This document shows positions 54,174 through 64,000 of a stretch of DNA of 64,000 nucleotides, in pieces. Position 1 is the first letter of the stretch. Every line of letters begins with the position of its first letter. The position numbers and the translations under genes were made by a program. This DNA is from Podocnemis expansa. Lineage: Eukaryota > Chordata > Testudines > Podocnemididae. Under the pieces are notes generated by a model, which saw nothing but the letters and a program-made list of their open reading frames with translations, was not told the origin of the DNA and did no database searches. Where the stretch lies: contig ML682125.1 in NCBI GenBank assembly GCA_007922195.1, positions 1 to 64,000 of the forward strand, given 5' to 3'.

Positions 54174-55246
54174 GGCTATGTCCACATGAGGCTTTAAAAC
54201 AAAACAACAGCTGTTGTTTCGATGTAAAAGTTGTCATGTCCGAATGACATTTCCTTATTTCGAAATAAGGAAAATCATTTCGATACAATAAAACCTACTT
54301 TGGTATCAAAATGAGGGCTCTGTTATATCGATATGACCCACATATCGATATAACAGTTGACTTCCTCCTAGGGTGCATGGTACCCTGGGAGGAAGACCCG
54401 CCCCCCCTCAGCACCCTGGCCAGGAAGGAAGGGGAGGTGCCAGGGGGCTCAGAGGGGGCTGCAGATCCTGGAGCCGGCTCTCGTCGCAGCCAAGACTCGG
54501 CAGCTGCTGGCCAGGCAGTGGGTGCGGGAGCTGGCTGTCCCTGCTACCTGGGCTCGGTGGCTGCCAGCTGGGTGGCGCGTGCGGGAGCCCAGGCAGTGGG
54601 GAGAGCCAGCTCCCGCACCCACCGCCCAGCCGGCAGCCACCGAGCCTGGGCAGCGGGGAGCGCTGGCTCCAACACCCACCACCCAGCTGGCAGTCGCCGA
54701 GCCTGGGCTGCAAGGTGAACGGGCTCTGGCAGCTGCTGCCCCGCCAGGAGCTGCAGAGCCTGTGCTGCGGGGCGAGCGGGCGCCGCACCTGCCACCTGGC
54801 TAGCAGCCAGCACCCCTGGCAAGCCTAGGGAACCAGCTCTGGGACCCCCCCACTGGGCTGGCAGCAGGCAAGCCCTGCAAGCCAGCTCCGAGACCCCCCA
54901 CTGGGTGGCAGCGGGGGTGCCCCACAGTCCGGCCCCTGCTGCCCCACCAGCAGTGGGGGAGGCAGGGCGGGGGGATCCCTGCCCTGGGGGCTTTTTCCCC
55001 TGCCTGGCTCTGGCTCTCCAGGTGAGAGCCAGGCAAAGGGTTGGGTGGCAACATGGCCCTGCCAGGGGGCCATGTTGCCACACCTCCCCTGGTGCCCCTC
55101 TCCTGAATCAAAATAGCAAGTCCTGTGTCTGGACTTGCTATTTTGATTTGGTGGTTTTCCTTAATTTGATTTAAGTTAAATTGAATTAAGGATTTTATTT
55201 CGAATTAAAGCTTATTTTGAAATAAGCATCTACTGTGAACATAGCC
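54174..55246. mobile_element. Palindrome-rich MITE with TAA target duplication
   Basis: Ends ggctatgtccacatg and, reversed, ggctatgttcacagta, flanked by TAA at 54171-54173 and 55247-55249. Near the left end are perfect palindromes (ttccttatttcgaaataaggaa is 22 bases; arms tgttatatcgatatg and their complement; cttcctcctagggtgc hairpin). The middle is GC-rich and gives long but meaningless ORFs on both strands. Confidence 0.8.
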
Positions 55247-55335
55247 TAACAGATGTCTTCGAGCATAAGCTTTCGTGGGCTTCAACCTCCTTCGTCAGAT
55301 GCATGAAGTGGAAACTACAGTGGAGAGGTATATAT

Positions 55336-56730
55336 CAGGGGTGGCCAAACTTACATAACTCAAGAGCCGCACAAGTCGATTATTAAACCTTTGAGAGCTG
55401 CACTGAGGCATATAACGACATATTTTTACGCACTCCAAAACTACTAAGCTTAAAATTCATTGCTCACTTTAATTTTATTGTAAAAATAGGGCAAATATTG
55501 ATCCACTAATGTCAGATTCTAATAATTATTTAAGATTACCATGAAACTAGGCCTATAAGGTAAAAATTTAGCTATTGCTAGATGTAGAACACTACAGGCT
55601 TGTGGCAAGTTTTTTTTTTTTTAAATCTGGGCAGTAACTTGTCAATGCAGCAGGTAAAAGCTCTCTGAGATGCTGATCTGTAAGTATTGCACAATGTTTT
55701 GAATTTCATTGTGGAATATGATGCTTCACAGCAGTAACTTGTGCCAAAAATTGAAAGTAATCTATGATCAGTTTTATACTTTTCTCCTTTGTATTTTCAT
55801 TTCTTAGTATTTCACATCATGTTTAGGACTTGTAAAAGCCAGTTTTCAGTAGTGGTGGTCTATCCTAAGTCTAAATCATTTTGCATGCTGAAAATGAACC
55901 ATGATCCATAATAAGTACTTGTAACATTCTTTAAATTAATAAAGGTTTTTTTAATAACCTTTTGACAGTAGTCAGTGGTTTTGGATGTAACACTTGTGTC
56001 AATTTTCAGTCATTTCTGATGATTCTTATTTAATTCTCAAAATAGAAATACAAGAGAAATAATTTTGCATTATATTACAATATCTGGAAATGTCAGGTGA
56101 TTTTTAAAAAAGAAAATTAATTTACAATTGCTTTTCAGGTTTAAATTGCTGATTATCATCACTTATCTGTAGTTCATTGTAGACTTGTTCTTGATCAATT
56201 TATGTTGCCAGTTTTAAAACTATTTACCCAGAAAACAATATCAAAAAGAAAAGTATTTAAAAAAACCATGCACTGACGTAATTAAAGACTGTATCATAAT
56301 GCACACAGATAAGGAGGGTAGAATTAATATTGTGTGGGTAAACTGTACAATCTGGCAGTTACTGAATTTGAGTGCTTGTCTAGCACCTAACTGAGGAGGT
56401 TGCCTTTCCCTGCTGGCTCTCACAATGCTGCCCCTCCTCTCCCCTCCTGGCTCTTACCACGCTGCTTTTTTCGATGGTGAGGCTCTCTCAGTGAGGCCCT
56501 TCCCCTCCCTTCCCCGCTCTGACCAGGCTGCTTTTTCCTGCAGCTCTCACAAGGCGGCTCCTCTGCTGCCGGCTCTCACCCTGCTGCCACCTCTCTGCTG
56601 TCCCGACCACTGCAAATTTCTCACCCCTGGCTCTGGCCATGCCGCCCTTCCCTCCTGCGCTGTCCTGGGAGCTGCAGTTTTTCTTTAAAGAGCCGCATGC
56701 GGCTCGCAAGCCACAGTTTGGCCATGTCTG
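55336..56730. mobile_element. hAT element (Charlie-like ends), no transposase
   Basis: Begins CAGGGGTGGCCAAACTT and ends, reversed, CAGACATGGCCAAACTG. The 8-base target duplications are gtatatat (55328-55335) and gtatgtat (56731-56738). agagccgcacaagtcg and agagccgcatgcggc show the subterminal inverted repeat. The inside is AT-rich with no ORF longer than about 90 codons. Confidence 0.85.
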
Positions 56731-57189
56731 GTATGTATGCACATGCCAGAAAGGAGGAGGGCAAGTGTTAGCAAAGTCAGTTCAGAGAGCAGATGGGGCC
56801 CATTCATACCAGTGGATCAAAGGGAGAGAATGTGTGAACATCCCGTTTTGTAATGTGCTAACCATTCTAAGTCTCTATTCAGATCCAGCCTGATGGTGTC
56901 AAACTTGCAGATTAGCTCCAACTCTGCAGTTTCACACTGAAGTCTGTTTCTGAAGTTTCTTTTTTGAAGTATGGCAACTTTCAAGATAACACTTGCCCTC
57001 CTCCATTCTGGAATGTGTATATATACCTCTCCACTGTAGTTTCCACTTCATGCATCTGATGAAGTGGGTCAAAGCCCACAAAAGCTTATGCTCAAAGAAA
57101 TCTGTTAGTCTGAAAGGTGCCACAGGACTCTTGCTGCTTTTGCTGTACACATACTAACATGGCTACCTCTCTGGAAGTTTCTACCATGG

Positions 57190-57202
57190 AAGGATGGTGT
57201 AG
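57190..57202 (+). repeat. 13-base target duplication, right copy
   Basis: aaggatggtgtag, identical to 54123-54135. Confidence 0.9.
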
Positions 57203-57783
57203 GTCCTTTACTGAATGGGGCAGGCAGCCTCATGGTGGAGGATGAGAAAAAAGCTAAAGTGCTCAATGCTTTTTTTACTTCAGTTTTCACAGGGAGGGCC
57301 AGCTCCCAGCCCACTACACTGGGTATGGCAGATTGGAGAAAAGAAGAGAGGCCCTTGGCAACAGAAGGTCAGGTTAGGGACTACTTAAAGAAGCTGGATG
57401 TGCACAAGTCTATGGGGCCAGATGAACTGCATCCAAGGGTGCTGAGGGAGTTGGCTGATGAGATAGCAATACCACTGGCCATTATCTTTAAAAAGTCGTG
57501 GTGAATGGGGGAGGTGCCAGAGGACCGGAAAAAAGCAAATATAGTGCCTATCTTCAAGAAAGGGAAAAAGGAGGATCCAGGGAATTACAGACCTGTCAGC
57601 CTCACCTCAGTCCCTGGAAAAATCATTGAGCAGGTTCTCAAAGAAGCCATCCTGAAACACTTGGAGGAAAATAGAGTGATCAGGAACAGTCAGCATGGAT
57701 TCACCAAGGGTAAATCATGCCTCACCAACCTCATTGCCTTCTATGATGAGATGACTGGATTTGTGCATGCAGGAAGCAGAGCC
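57203..57783 (+). pseudogene. CR1 ORF2 part 3: reverse transcriptase, N-terminal half
   Basis: [31 protein letters not shown], then a TGA at 57502-57504, then [38 protein letters not shown] and [20 protein letters not shown]. These are RT blocks 0 to 2 of CR1. The frame is cut by an insertion at about 57784. Confidence 0.88.
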
Positions 57784-57967
57784 GTAACTACAGCAGGGCC
57801 AATGGAACAAAGCCCCGGGTAGTGTGGAGTAGCTTAATGAAGCCGTGCTATTAAAGGGGAGGCTTTGTGGTGCCAGGTCTAAGCACCGCTAATGGGAAGG
57901 GGCGCTTTCTGATTGAAACACACCCTAGGCAGCAAAAACCAGTTTTATAGCGCTGGTAGGGAGAGCC
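57784..57967. mobile_element. 184-base insertion in the CR1 RT
   Basis: agagcc occurs at 57778-57783 and 57962-57967 on either side of non-CR1 sequence. The CR1 frame is interrupted exactly there and resumes at VVYL-like codons after it. The source family is unknown; 6 bases may be a target duplication or chance. Confidence 0.55.
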
Positions 57968-59037
57968 ATTTACGTGGTATATCTTAACTTTTGATATGGT
58001 TTTCTACAGCAGTCTGGTTGGCAAGTTAAGGAAGTATGGTTTGGCTGTGTGGACAGTAAGGTGGATAGAGAACTGGCTAGATCAACGGTTTCAGCGAGTA
58101 GGAATCAATGGCTTCATGTTTAGTTGGCAACCAGTAACGAGTAGTGTGCCACAGGGGTCGGTCCTGGGGCCAATTCTGTTCAATATTTTCATTAATGATC
58201 TGGATGATGGGATTGATTGCACACTCAGTAAGTTTGCGGATGACACCAAGCTTGGGGGAACGGTAGACACGCTGGAGGGCAGAGAGAAGATTCAGGAAGA
58301 CCTTGACAAATTGGAGCAGTGGGCCAATAGAAATGTCATGAGGTTCAACAAGGACAAGTGCAAAGTCCTGCACTTGGGACAGAAAAACCCCATGCACTGC
58401 TACAGGCTGGGGAGCAATCAGCTAAGTAGCAGCACTGTAGAAAAGGACCTGGGGGTCCTGGTGGATGGGAAGCTGGATATGAGTCAGCAGTGTGGTCTTG
58501 CTGCCAAAAAGTCCAATGGCATACTGGGCTGCATCAGAAGAAGCGTTGCCAGCAGATTGAGGGATGTGATCATTCCCCTCTATTCAGCATTGGTGAGGCT
58601 GCATCTGGAATACTGCGTCCAGTTTTGGGCTCCCCACTACAAAAAGGACGTGGACAAATTAGAAAGAGGCCAGCAGAGAGCAACAAAAATGATCAAAGGG
58701 CTGGAGCACAAGCCCTATGAAGAAAGACTGAAGGAACTAGGCTTATTTAGCCTGCAAAAGAGAAGACTGAGGGGGGATTTGATAGCAACCTTCAGCTACT
58801 TGAAGGGATGCTCCAAGGAGGACGATGCTTAGCTGTTCTCAGTAGTAACAGAGGATAGAACAAGGAGCAATGGTTTCAAGTTGCAGCTGGGGAGCTCAAG
58901 GTTGGATATTAGGAAAAGCTTTCTTACTAGGAGGGTGGTGAAGCATTGGAATGGGCTATCTAGGGAAGTGGTGGAATCTCCATCTTTGGAGATATTTAAG
59001 GTTTGGTTAGAAAAAAACCTGGCTGGGATGATTTAGT
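57968..59037 (+). pseudogene. CR1 ORF2 part 4: reverse transcriptase, C-terminal half
   Basis: [19 protein letters not shown], the catalytic FADD (58233-58244, [10 protein letters not shown]), [34 protein letters not shown], and [23 protein letters not shown] at 58830-58832 is followed in the same frame by [18 protein letters not shown] and [16 protein letters not shown] to a final TAG at about 59037. The active-site residues are intact, but the protein cannot be made. Confidence 0.9.
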
Positions 59038-59218
59038 GAGTGTGGTCCTGCTTTTTTTTGGCAGTGGGTTGGACTAGATGACCTCATATGAGGTCTCTTC
59101 TAACCCTATGATTCTATGACTTACACTTCCCTGCATTTATTTCCTCCCATTCTGTAAGTTCCCCCATTTTCTAAGCATCTGACAAAGTGACACTTTCTCC
59201 CACAAAAGGTCATGCAAT

Positions 59219-60926
59219 TGTAACCCTTCTGCCAGGGCAAGATGGCAGGACAAGGGCTGTTTCAAAGAAAAACACAACAGTTAACCCAATTTGAGTGCAG
59301 AATCAACAACTAACAGCTTTATTACAGATAAGTAAAAGAAAACACCAGTGTGGAGAGCAGTAGGTGTTGGTCTCTGCCCTTGTGATGTATTACTGAAACT
59401 TCTATAGCTTGTCAGCAACATTAATATATATGCACATACATAAGGTAACAGTAATAAGTTCTAACATTTTCTTATTGGTACAGGCTAACTTTATTCCATA
59501 AAAGGGACCAAGGTCAGGAGGGGTAAGAATCTCACATAACAAAATAATAGCAACAGGCTTAAGGCAGTTTGTATCAGTATGATAAGGCAGGATGGTTATG
59601 TGTCAAGGATATTTGGTGTCTGAAACCAGGTGGGGGGTACAGAGAGGCACCAGTTAAAATCCCTTAAGCTTGCACTTTATCACAGTGTCCCTAATGACAT
59701 TCCATTTATCTTTGAGTGCATTTTTTTACAACCCAACCCCCCCGGCCCACTAAGCAATCTGTGTCTCAGTGCTGTCAGGTTTCAGCTACATAATTCTTCC
59801 ACAGCTGGGTTCTATATCTCGGGGTTTCCAAATAATGAAACACCAACAACTGGCTGGAGCCCCCACCCAGATTTCTGGGAAACCATGTTCTATTGCCTGG
59901 GCATCCCAAAGGGGTAAGGCTTCCCCACTCGCAAGCATGAGATGAGTGTAGTATACAGAACTTGTAATAGTAGTAAAATAGAATGTAAAAGGCCAAATAA
60001 CAAAAATCAGCACTGATCTAGAAAATCAGTACAGAGAAGGTTTCCAGCAATCCACACCACAAAACAGAACATACAAGACTTAATGGCAAAACCCACACTG
60101 ATCTGGAGAATCAGTGCTAACTAGGATCCCAACAAACCCTAGGGAGTGTCTTTCACACCAGCTGTCTGCTGGCGCCAACCACTGGTCACTCACTCCATCC
60201 ACTAGCACCGTCCCTTGGCTCTGCCCACTATCCACCAGTCACTCATAGTACCCAGCTTGCCACTGGCTGCTCTCACCATCCACTGGCTCCGCCTACTGTT
60301 TGCCAGCTCCACCTGCTGGTCACTCCATCTGCTGCTCCTCTTCATTGATTTCAGCTCAGAGAGGAAGGGTTTCTTCTCTCTAGTGATTTCAGCTGAGAGA
60401 GAGAGAGAGAGAGAGAGAGTTTGCCTCACTCAGTGATTTCAGCTTTTAAACCTCAAGTAGCTGTAAACAGCTACTTCCATTAAAATAACAAAGGAGGACT
60501 GCAAAAGAAGCCCAAGCCAGCTCTATAATTTGATAGTGGGATCAGGGGGTGAGGCAAATGCCTCAAGCACAGCTCTAGAAATAGCTATGCAAACCCCACC
60601 CTTGTTTTGTCTTTTCCAGGCTGAAATAGGCAGTAGCCTCTCTTACAAGTCTCTTTTTAGCCAAGGGTAGTTTTTACCCTTTAACTAACCCAAACAGATT
60701 TGGAACAATCAGAGAGTAGCATATCACAAAAGACATTATTTCACATTTCCCTTCAGTAGAATTACAGCTATTGACAGACTTGTGATCAAATCAACCCGAA
60801 ATACCATTAGCCATATTGCCCTGCACCCCTAGTGTATTTATGCTAAGGTGTTCTTTGTGCTCATGCAAATACTAAACCCATGCAGCTTAGTTCCCCCCCT
60901 CCAGAAGCTTCTAAGCCTGCCTTACA
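59219..60926 (-). mobile_element. 1.7 kb LTR element (solo LTR) inside PLE
   Basis: It starts TGTAACCC and ends CTTACA, with TGTAA/TTACA ends, flanked by caat at 59215-59218 and 60927-60930. Minus-strand AATAAA is at 59318-59323. It shares the tgcactcaaattgggtt block with the LTR at 23.4 kb in reverse. A (GA)n tract occurs at about 60395-60419. No coding capacity. Confidence 0.7.
60395..60419. repeat. (GA)n microsatellite
   Basis: About 25 bases of GA within the LTR. Confidence 0.85.
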
Positions 60927-61004
60927 CAATAAATAAATTTGTTGGTGTTCAAAAAGTACCAGAGGACTCCTTGTTTGTTTTGCTGTAGTGAGCTGTGAAG
61001 CAGA

Positions 61005-62460
61005 GACTGCAATAGCATAGCCAGCCACCAGGTGGCACTAGACCACCACCCATGTGCAAGATGCTCAAGAAATCCCATGGGAGCACTGGTGGAGGTAAAT
61101 ATGTTTTAACAACAAGGTGCAGAAGCATAAATATGCTGGCCAATAGAGGCCTACACAGGGACCTGAAGCCAAATGGATCTGCTCTGCAAAAGGGAGGGAG
61201 ACAAAGGAAAGGGGTCAGAATTCACTTGCATTGACACCAGCGTACATCCGGAGTCACTTCACTCAAATCAGTGAGCAAAGTAGCTGATCTGTACCAGGCC
61301 ACTGGCAGTCGCAGATATGCATTTGTGTAACTGAAATCTGAACCAGGCTCAGTGTCTTCCACCACTTCTGCCGGTGCCAGGCATCGCTGTTCTGCCCAAA
61401 GAGGGCCGTGTCTAGCTCAGTATATGGAGTGTTTGCCTGCCATTAGCTGTGTGATCAACACAGCAGCCTTCCCCTGCACACCAATATGTGAAGAAAATCA
61501 TCCATAGCTGAGTACAAACTACTGGCATCTCCCAGATACTAATTAACCCCTCTAAATAAAGCTATTATCACCTCCACGCTGTACACAACAAGAGGCTATT
61601 TCTCCTCTTTGATCATGTCCAGATGAGATTCCCACCTGAGAATTAAATCTCGGAAGGAGGCAGAAGGCGGATATGGTTATTAGCGTTACTCTCAAAGGGT
61701 GAAATTGTTATATTCAGCTCCACACCTGCTTAATTGCATGGGAAATCTACTTAATTATATGCCACAGAGCCAACTAACCTATCCTGTCCCTTCTCATGCA
61801 TGCCCTTCTATCTGTTTTTATTTGCAGCACTCATCAGCAGTAGATCTGAGCTGAAAGGCCCTCTGATGAAAGGTGCTATGGACACTCAAAGTATTACCGT
61901 AATTCATGTAATTAGTAAAAAGTTCCAAAGACTGAGCTTCAGACAGACCAGCTCCTTGGTTGAAGAGCCTAAGCAGCGTGCTGTGTCAATCCAAGACTGA
62001 CTTTCATGAAATGATTTAGGTCTTCTGTATTTCAGGGAGTAGAGATCGGAAAGGGACCACAGCTCTGCACAAGACAGGCCTGTGTGGAACTGGAGCAGCT
62101 CCTGATTTCCGTGGGTCTGTCAAAGTGAGCTCTGCCTCAGGCCTTCTGTCTAGGCCATGTTCTAATTGTCTGCTTGATGCCACCTTGTCCTGGGTATTAT
62201 AGTGGAAGCACTAAGGCTAGCACCAAATTTGCTTTTGACACTGCAGAATCTCTCTTTGAAGTCACCCAAACTATGTCTGATAAAATATCTGTATTATGGG
62301 TCTCTTGCAAGCACAAAAGCTGTTTATTTCTCTCATTATTTCTACCAGAAAGAATTGCTCCACAACTTTTATTTAATACTCTTCATGGGCTTCTTAGCCC
62401 AAAAAGCTGAGTGCTTATCTCTGAGTTACTTCTGTAGATACTGGGTGGCACTTTGATGTG
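61005..62460. other. No gene recognised
   Basis: Short ORFs only. A weak tRNA-like segment at about 61405-61460 was considered and rejected. Confidence 0.35.
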
Positions 62461-62461
62461 T

Positions 62462-63600
62462 ATGTGATGGGGTGGTTTCCTCACTGTGGAGATGAAGGGG
62501 TTAAGAGCCCCAGAGAAGGGAAAGGCCAATGGGAGCAGAGCGCTGCAGGGCCAATCAGGACACAGGAGCCAGTAGAAAGCCAGGATTGCAGCTCCTGCTC
62601 TGGGCAGTTTGCCCCAAACCTGTGAAGAGGAAGGCTGGGTTATCAGCAGGGCTGTAGGAGTTCAGACCCCGGGCAGCTCCCAGGGGCACTGCCAAGGTTC
62701 GGTGAGATCACAGCCTTAATACAAGTGTTGCGGGCGCCTAGGGAGGTGTGGATATGGCCCAGGGGATCTGGGGAGGTGCAGGCTGAATGTGAGTGAAGGG
62801 GGCTGAGGTGGTGCTGGGACAGGGCATGGAAAAGGGGGTGAGTCTGGGTTCTGTCCCCCTCCCCTAGGCTGCCAGTGGGTGGTGACGCCACAGGTGAGCA
62901 GTGGATGGATAGTGTTGGCCCCTGATACAAGTGGACTGGCTAGGACTCGACTATACCCTGGGAAGGGTGGTGCTGAGCTGGGGGAGGCTGAGGTCCTGCA
63001 AAGGCTGTGAAAGAGACTGAGCACAGACCACCATTTGGGGACCACTTGCGTAACTCCCTCTTCTGCACCAGGAGGCACCTGTCAGATGGATTGTGTGCTC
63101 CTGATGATCTACAATGGGCCATCATTTTATGGGCACAAGAGTGGCTGGTCTTCAGCCAGGCCTTTGTGTCACCTATCCTGGGAGGACATGAACGGGCCAT
63201 ATTGTGGCTCTGGGGACCAAGGCAGGCCTAGGCGGAGACTGCAGCTGACCTGGATGGAGGATAGTGTTGAGGCAGCAGAGCTCAGTGAAAGAGGGCAATT
63301 TTTTTACTCCCGCCTCCCATGCTGCCCTGCAACTGGTCCTGCTGGGTGGGGGGGGAGGCTCTAGGACCAAGGAGAGAGGCAGCTATAATCTCTCTTTGGA
63401 GCAGCAGAGAGGGGTGGGGAGGGACATATTCAGCAAGTTTGGCAGTAGAGGGCCAGATCCTGAGATGGGGTAAATTGGTGCAGCCCATTCACTTCAGCTG
63501 AGTCACTGATTTCAAAACCAGCCCAAGCCTTGTGTGAGTTGGTGCATGGGAGATGGGAATGGGGCACAGATAGCAGGCAGAGCATGTTTTGCAAAGTCCT
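62462..63600. other. GC-rich, possibly LTR-derived
   Basis: Starts tgtgatggggtggtttcctc, with CCAAT-like ggccaatggg and gccaatcagg about 60 bases in. The rest gives overlapping ORFs on both strands with no domain. An LTR is possible but the far end is not seen. Confidence 0.35.
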
Positions 63601-63604
63601 GGCC

Positions 63605-63668
63605 ACTCTCAGTGACATGACTGCAGGGGACTGGATTTGAATGGTCCCCTCCAATTCTGTGATTCCCC
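63605..63668 (+). repeat. CR1 3'-end remnant
   Basis: tgcaggggactggatttgaa, tggtcccctccaattctgtg, attcc is the CR1 end in sense orientation, degraded. Confidence 0.55.
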
Positions 63669-64000
63669 CTTTTGGAGCTCTCATCTCCCCACAGTCCCCT
63701 CCCCACAGTGACCCTGCTATTTCTGACATCCTAGCAAGCTCAGCTTTGTCAAAGTTGGCAAAAGGACGGGGCCGTCATCCTCCCTCACAAACAAGCTGTG
63801 ACAAGCAAACCCTGGGCAGTTAGAGCGGGTGGTGAGCTGGTTCTGATGAATCCTACCTGGGCCTCGCAATGGGAAGGAATTGCCCATGGAGGGCTACTGG
63901 GAGCTTCTTTTGATGGGGTGAAGTTGGCACCCATTTTGGATATTTCCAGGGAGAACCTGACAGATTTGTTGGGATAACATTTTCACTACCACACTGACAG

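Larger units (their letters stand above)
54136..57189. mobile_element. PLE carrying a nested MITE and a nested hAT element
   Basis: PLE sequence is present at 54136-54173, 55247-55335 and 56731-57189. The right end is the inverted counterpart of the left (gtcctgtggcacc against ggtgccacaggac). It is interrupted by the MITE at 54174-55246 and the hAT element at 55336-56730. The inner PLE parts are mirror copies (gagaggtatatat against atatatacctctc). Confidence 0.85.
51150..59120 (+). mobile_element. Near full-length CR1 LINE, split by nested insertions
   Basis: A 5' region, ORF1, ORF2 (endonuclease and reverse transcriptase) and a 3' UTR ending aaccctatgattctatgac, the typical CR1 tail, are all in order. 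Insertions occupy about 53702-53832, 54136-57202 and 57784-57967. Without them the element is about 4.6 kb, the usual full length. It is not active: at least four nonsense codons and one indel are visible. Confidence 0.9.
59121..61000. mobile_element. PLE fragment split by an LTR
   Basis: PLE sequence lies at 59121-59218 (ctgtaagttcccccattttc, aagcatctgacaaagtgaca, cccacaaaaggtcatgcaa) and resumes at 60931 (aaataaatttgttggtgttc, then accagaggactccttgtttg). The intervening LTR accounts for the gap. It lies directly after the CR1 tail. Confidence 0.8.

Noticed and set aside
54311..55174. Several overlapping long ORFs on both strands (up to 179 codons)
   Set aside because: They lie inside the GC-rich middle of a MITE bounded by TAA duplications. 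Composition (Gly, Ala, Pro, Arg) and simultaneous openness of several frames show that they are compositional.
61405..61460. A-box-like tagctcagtatatgg suggesting a tRNA-derived SINE
   Set aside because: No B-box downstream and no conserved tail, so the match is too weak.
1..64000. CRISPR arrays, bacterial operons, rRNA and phage features
   Set aside because: No regular spaced repeats of that kind. The sequence is clearly vertebrate nuclear DNA with introns and vertebrate repeats.

Overview
This is vertebrate nuclear DNA, most likely from a turtle and less likely from another non-avian reptile. There are no bacterial features. The window is dominated by CR1 LINEs, Penelope-like elements (PLEs) with inverted ends, hAT and TWA-target DNA transposons or MITEs, and Ty3/Gypsy or ERV-type LTRs. 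Most long open reading frames are translations of repeats.

The main host gene is on the minus strand and runs from about 36.3 kb down to 17.1 kb. I assembled it from splice signals because no exon stands out as a long ORF. Six small exons (71, 105, 108, 146, 107 and 154 coding bases) join in matching phase. They encode a short type II membrane C-type lectin of about 229 residues: a cytoplasmic tail with a YQNV motif, one membrane segment, a short stalk, and a three-exon lectin domain with QPD, WND and four canonical cysteines. The introns are filled with repeats. The start ATG is out of frame with the rest because of an 8-A run in exon 1; seven A would restore the frame.

Layout: 1-292 palindrome-rich MITE; 1.4-3.3 kb minus-strand open segments that could be exons of an unrecognised gene; 4.1-5.0 kb first of four dispersed LTR-like copies (others at 12.9, 18.7 and 29.7 kb); 7.2-11.6 kb decayed Ty3/Gypsy element on the minus strand whose gag N-terminus resembles the PNMA family; 15.2-16.1 kb CR1; 17.1-36.3 kb lectin gene; 34.5 and 37.0 kb MITEs; 38.8-40.0 kb CR1 holding two hAT MITEs; 40.9-50.4 kb foldback PLE remnants, a GC-rich hAT and CR1 pieces; 51.2-59.1 kb an almost full-length CR1 split by at least three insertions, one of them a PLE that itself carries a MITE and a hAT element; 59.1-61.0 kb a PLE split by a 1.7 kb LTR; 61-64 kb unassigned, GC-rich in part.

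The only unit likely to make a cellular protein is the lectin. Around it are at least four retroelement classes and several DNA-transposon families, and their nesting gives a relative insertion order. All family names come from reading the sequence and from general knowledge of the families, without any database search.
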